A DNA stretch of 35,338 bases from an uncultured Bacteroidota bacterium (GTDB lineage: Bacteria; Bacteroidota; Bacteroidia; Bacteroidales; F082): contig CAJXKB010000030.1 in NCBI GenBank assembly GCA_913055825.1, positions 1-35,338 on the forward strand, read 5' to 3'. Below the pieces are notes generated by a model, which was not told the origin of the DNA, did not search any database, and saw only the letters and a program-made list of their open reading frames with translations. The position numbers and the translations under genes are program-made. Position 1 is the first letter of the stretch. Each line of letters opens with the position of its first letter. This document shows positions 32,278 through 35,338 of the stretch, one piece after another.

Positions 32278-33426
32278 ATGAAAAGAAACCTGCCTTTTAC
32301 CGAAGAACATGAGCTATTTCGTCAATCACTTAAAGCGTTTATTGCTCGTGAAATAGCCCCCAATTATGCCCAATGGGAAGAAGACGGAATTGTTTCAAGG
32401 GAGATATGGAAAAAGTGTGGTGACCAAGGTTTTCTGTTGCCATGGGCTGATGAAAAATATGGCGGTTTTAACGCCGATTACCTATTCTCTGTCATCGTAA
32501 TGGAAGAGCTTTCTGCGTCCGGCTTTATCGGTTTGTTCCTGTCGCTGCACAACGATATTGCTGCGCCGTATATAACCCGTTTTGGTTCTGCCGAACAGAT
32601 CTGGAAATATATTCCGTCGTGTGTTACGGGCGATACAATTTTAGCCATTGCCATGACGGAGCCCGGAGCAGGATCCGACCTGGCAGGAATCAGGACAACT
32701 GCGGTAAGAGAAGGAAGCAGCTGGGTGATCAACGGGCAGAAAACTTTCATTTCTAATGGTCTATTATCTGATTTGGTGGTGGTAGCTGCAAGAACAGGTG
32801 ATAAAGACACACCGGCACATCAGGCGGTCAGCCTGTTTCTGGTGGAGAGCGATACCCCTGGTTTCAGTCGCGGTAAAACACTGAAAAAGATCGGATTAAA
32901 AGCACAGGATACGGCAGAGTTGTTTTTTGATAATTGCAAAATTCCTGCCGAAAATTTGTTGGGTGAAGAAGGGAAAGGGTTTTATTATCTGATGGAGAAA
33001 TTACCCGAAGAACGCCTTTCGGTAGCTATTGGATGCCAGGCAACTGCTGAGGCTGCCTTTCAACTGGCTTTACAATATATCAAGGAACGGAAGGCCTTTG
33101 GCAAAACCATTAGTCAGTTCCAACATATCCAATTCGAAATGGCCGATATGGCCAGCTTGTTAAATATGGGTAGAAGTTTTATCGATCACGCCATTTTTGC
33201 CCATCTGAACAATGAACCTGTTTTGATGGAGACAAGTATGGCCAAGTACAAAATCTGCGAACTAAATAAAGAAATAACTGATCGGTGTCTGCAACTATTC
33301 GGAGGATATGGTTACATGGCCGAATACCCCATTTCCCGATTTTATGTGGATGCAAGGGTACAAACCATTTATGCCGGAACATCCGAAATTATGAAAATGA
33401 TTATTGCTAAAAAGTTAGGACTTTAA
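32278..33426 (+). CDS. acyl-CoA dehydrogenase, long-chain (LCAD/IVD) type
   Basis: 382 residues from ATG 32278; the upstream extension of the frame overlaps the preceding gene. The FAD-binding tract IAMTEPGAGSDLAGIRTTA (about 124-142) and WVINGQKTFISN are typical. The usual catalytic Glu in the C-terminal YEGT motif is Ala here (IYAGTSEIMK), but the helix-G motif LPEERLSVA supplies E245 as in long-chain and isovaleryl-CoA dehydrogenases. The whole C-terminal half follows human LCAD closely (FGGYGYMAEYPISRFYVDARVQ). It introduces the 2,3 double bond in the first oxidation step and passes electrons to ETF. It lies directly before the racemase gene (one base gap). Branched acyl-CoA is a plausible substrate. 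Confidence 0.93.
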   Translation: MKRNLPFTEEHELFRQSLKAFIAREIAPNYAQWEEDGIVSREIWKKCGDQGFLLPWADEKYGGFNADYLFSVIVMEELSASGFIGLFLSLHNDIAAPYITRFGSAEQIWKYIPSCVTGDTILAIAMTEPGAGSDLAGIRTTAVREGSSWVINGQKTFISNGLLSDLVVVAARTGDKDTPAHQAVSLFLVESDTPGFSRGKTLKKIGLKAQDTAELFFDNCKIPAENLLGEEGKGFYYLMEKLPEERLSVAIGCQATAEAAFQLALQYIKERKAFGKTISQFQHIQFEMADMASLLNMGRSFIDHAIFAHLNNEPVLMETSMAKYKICELNKEITDRCLQLFGGYGYMAEYPISRFYVDARVQTIYAGTSEIMKMIIAKKLGL

Positions 33427-33427
33427 A

Positions 33428-34513
33428 ATGGGGACATTAACGGAATATAAAGTGGTTGAGATGGGTGGTGTCGGCCCCGGGCCTTTTGCAGGCATGCTCC
33501 TCGCCGACATGGGTGCCGAAGTAGTTCGTGTTGAGCGTAAAAACGCCGAACTTAGATTGGTTGCCGCAAAGTATGAAATCCTGAACCGGGGCAAGAAATC
33601 CACTTTTTTTGATCTAAAAGATGTGTCACAACGACAATTGGTTCGTCAATTAATTGATGAAGCCGACGTGTTGATTGACCCCTACCGACCGGGTGTTATG
33701 GAAAAGTTAGGTTTCGCACCTGAAATTGTCATGAAAAGCAACCCAAAGTTAATTTATGGCCGTATTACCGGTTACGGTCAGGAGGGCGATTTGACAAATT
33801 TTGCAGGACACGACATTAATTACCTCGCTGTTAGCGGGGCTTTGCATGCCATTGGGACCAAAGAAAAACCCTCCATACCGCTTAATTTGATTGCAGATTA
33901 CGGCGCGGGAGGTATGCTTTTGATGAATGGAATTCTCGCTGCACTTCTCGAAAGGGAACGGTCGGGCAAAGGCCAGATAGTGGATGCAGCCATGGTTGAT
34001 GGAGTTGCCCAACTGATGGCAATGTTTTACGGCTATATGCAAACAGATTTCTGGTCGCTTAAAAGGGAAAGCAATTTGATTGACGGAGGTACACCTTATT
34101 ATAACATCTATGAAACGAAGGATGAAAAATTTATGGCACTTGGTGCCCTTGAACCTCAGTTTTATAAAAAATTAATTGAATTATTGCCAATTGATAACAA
34201 AGTATTTGCCGACCAGTGGAAATCAGACAACTGGCCAACCCAAAAAGAACAACTGAAGAAAATATTCAAACTTAAAACCCGGGACGAGTGGTCTGCAATT
34301 TTGTTTAAGGAAAACACCTGTGCCGCTCCTGTTTTAAGCATGAAAGAAGCCATTGAGTTTGAGCCAAATAAATCCCGATCTGTTTTTATTGAACAACAGG
34401 GGATTATGCAACCTGCACCGGCTCCCAGATTTAGTCGGACACCCTCCAGGGCAGGACAACTACCAGAAGATTATGGTCAACATACAAATGAAATTATTCA
34501 TCAACTAAAATAA
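33428..34513 (+). CDS. alpha-methylacyl-CoA racemase (CaiB/BaiF family III)
   Basis: 361 residues. Catalytic residues fit alpha-methylacyl-CoA racemases: H128 (AGHDINYLAVSGAL), D157 (NLIADYGAGGML) and E242 (ALGALEPQFY), which correspond to H126, D156 and E241 of the M. tuberculosis racemase MCR. The CoA-site start VVEMGGVGPGPFAGMLLADMGAEVVRVE is also typical. It interconverts (2R)- and (2S)-2-methylacyl-CoA so that branched chains can enter beta-oxidation. Its place between acyl-CoA dehydrogenase and acyl-CoA ligase therefore points to methyl-branched fatty acids, isoprenoid acids or sterol side chains as fuel. One-base gap from the dehydrogenase. The alternative, a plain CoA-transferase, is less likely given the residues above. 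Confidence 0.9.
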   Translation: MGTLTEYKVVEMGGVGPGPFAGMLLADMGAEVVRVERKNAELRLVAAKYEILNRGKKSTFFDLKDVSQRQLVRQLIDEADVLIDPYRPGVMEKLGFAPEIVMKSNPKLIYGRITGYGQEGDLTNFAGHDINYLAVSGALHAIGTKEKPSIPLNLIADYGAGGMLLMNGILAALLERERSGKGQIVDAAMVDGVAQLMAMFYGYMQTDFWSLKRESNLIDGGTPYYNIYETKDEKFMALGALEPQFYKKLIELLPIDNKVFADQWKSDNWPTQKEQLKKIFKLKTRDEWSAILFKENTCAAPVLSMKEAIEFEPNKSRSVFIEQQGIMQPAPAPRFSRTPSRAGQLPEDYGQHTNEIIHQLK

Positions 34514-34520
34514 TGGAGCT

Positions 34521-35284
34521 ATGATTTTTGCAACACAAGAAAGTATAGTAAAATATACTAAACTGGGTGTTTGGAATGACACAACACTTATTGACTACTT
34601 TAAAGCACATGTAAAGGCAAACTCTGACAAAATGAAGGTACGGGAATTGTTTCCGGTATCGGCGAAGTCCCCGATGACAAGCTTCGCGTAAGCCATTTTC
34701 CTCAATATGGGAAACCCGGCTCACATTGGCATTCGGCCTGTGCCAATTTAATCGAAACCAAAATTATTGATCCGGCTGGTAATGAGTTGACCGAAATTAA
34801 TGATACCGGTGAGCTTGTTTACAAAGGCCCTGGAGTTATTGCCCATTATTATAAAAACCCGGAAGCCACAAAAAATAGCTTTACAAAGGATGGTTTTTTC
34901 CGCACCGGGGACCGGTTTATTGTGAAAGAAAACGATCTTATTTCATTTTACGATCGCCAAAAGGATATCATTATTCGTGGAGGAAACAACATCAGTGCCC
35001 AGGAAATTGAGAATTATATTTTTGCCCATCCAAAAGTAAAAGACGCTGCGGTAGTGGCTATGCCTGATGAACGCCTTGATGAAAAAGTTTGCGCATACAT
35101 TGTACCTGAGAAAGGAGATAAAATATCTATCAATGATTTGAGTTTATTCCTAAAAGAAAAAGGTGTAGCAAAATATAAATGGCCCGAACGGATTGAATTC
35201 ATTGAGGCTATACCCCGTAATCCGGTTGGAAAGATTTTAAAAAATGTTTTGCGGGAAGATATTCGAGAAAAAGTGCATGGCTGA
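34521..35284 (+). pseudogene. acyl-CoA synthetase (AMP-forming), internally deleted and frameshifted
   Basis: ATG 34521 opens with an N terminus of the family (GVWNDTTLIDYFKAHVKANSDK, residues 16-37). At about 34630 the sequence jumps to the C-terminal part, in another frame, starting NEGTGIVSGIGEVPDD. That part continues through GELVYKGPGV, DGFFRTGDRF, RQKDIIIRGGNNIS and NPVGKILKNVLRE to TGA 35282-35284. The adenylation core, including the P-loop-like TSGTTG motif and several hundred residues, is missing, and the two parts are out of register. By family length (about 530-550 residues) roughly 280-300 residues are gone. The remnant C-terminal frame (about 217 residues from 34628) retains the catalytic lysine region. 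A true deletion or an assembly gap could both explain it. Confidence 0.8.
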
Positions 35285-35338
35285 TTTTGAAAATATTTCA
35301 GACCTTTGTGCTCCCTCTCCAATAAGGAAGCGTATAAT
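35277..35338 (+). CDS. start of a further operon gene (partial)
   Basis: ATG 35277 overlaps the ligase stop by eight bases, typical of translationally coupled genes, and the frame is open to the window end. Twenty residues are visible (MADFENISDLCAPSPIRKR and on), too few to name a family. The overlap shows that the operon continues. Confidence 0.5.
   Translation, partial: MADFENISDLCAPSPIRKRI

Noticed and set aside
33338-33400. Loss of the catalytic glutamate in the acyl-CoA dehydrogenase (YAGT instead of YEGT)
   Set aside because: Long-chain and isovaleryl-CoA dehydrogenases carry the base on helix G instead, and the motif LPEERL with E245 is present, so the enzyme is probably active.
1-35338. 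Integron integrase, transposase or phage genes supporting mobility
   Set aside because: None is encoded in the window; the cassette idea rests only on the repeats, boundaries and base composition.

Overview
The window looks like Bacteroidota chromosome. The evidence is a TonB-dependent receptor with an N-terminal carboxypeptidase-regulatory domain, proteins ending in type IX secretion sorting domains (one type-A-like, one gliding-motility/CHU_C-like), YajC, lipoboxes, and repeated promoters with the Bacteroidota -7 box TAnnTTTG, several with a TTG 19-20 bases upstream. Genus cannot be judged from the sequence alone. No rRNA, tRNA, CRISPR array, transposase or integrase was seen.

Layout. 1-117 is the tail of an unidentified gene. 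180-914 is an AT-rich block with a small membrane-anchored orphan followed by a folded repeat. 1095-9739 (minus) holds a TonB receptor, a T9SS-sorted surface protein, a class-V aminotransferase/cysteine-desulfurase-like enzyme and a large Asp-box beta-propeller protein. 9936-13074 holds an HD-domain protein, a lactonase-fold lipoprotein, a small zinc-ribbon protein and a secreted NHL/SMP-30-like propeller. 13285-14662 is a second AT-rich block: an AAA/DUF4143 ATPase followed by a second copy of the folded repeat. 14665-23212 (minus) holds a metallophosphoesterase in a likely operon with a fused aconitase/isopropylmalate-dehydratase-type enzyme, then a lipoprotein, an aldo/keto reductase and ClpB. 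23403-25886 (plus) holds a CoA-binding protein, a CHU_C protein, a DUF1573 lipoprotein and YajC. 26005-28086 (minus) holds a MalY/PatB-type C-S lyase and a family 2 glycosyltransferase. 28245-35338 (plus) is a tight fatty-acid beta-oxidation operon: TetR regulator, thiolase, FadB/FadJ-like protein, LCAD-type acyl-CoA dehydrogenase, alpha-methylacyl-CoA racemase, a broken acyl-CoA ligase and the start of another gene.

Most notable signals. (1) Upstream of the class-V aminotransferase, on the minus strand, there is a -7 promoter box, a 21-codon ORF with eight Cys codons (all TGT), and an intrinsic terminator nine bases after its stop. This looks like a cysteine-responsive attenuator. (2) Two diverged copies of a ~130-bp attC-like folded repeat each lie just 3' of an AT-rich single gene, and the ATPase block starts with a heptamer complementary to the one that opens its repeat, as expected of an integron-type cassette. 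(3) Two copies of a GC-rich ~147-bp element keep their stems through compensatory changes while the apical loop is conserved. (4) The fatty-acid operon carries a ligase gene that has lost its adenylation core out of frame, and a FadB-like protein in which one of the two hydratase glutamates is Tyr.

Coordinates of ORFs are exact. Promoters, operators and folds were found by eye and not computed. Function names rest on recognised motifs, not on database searches.
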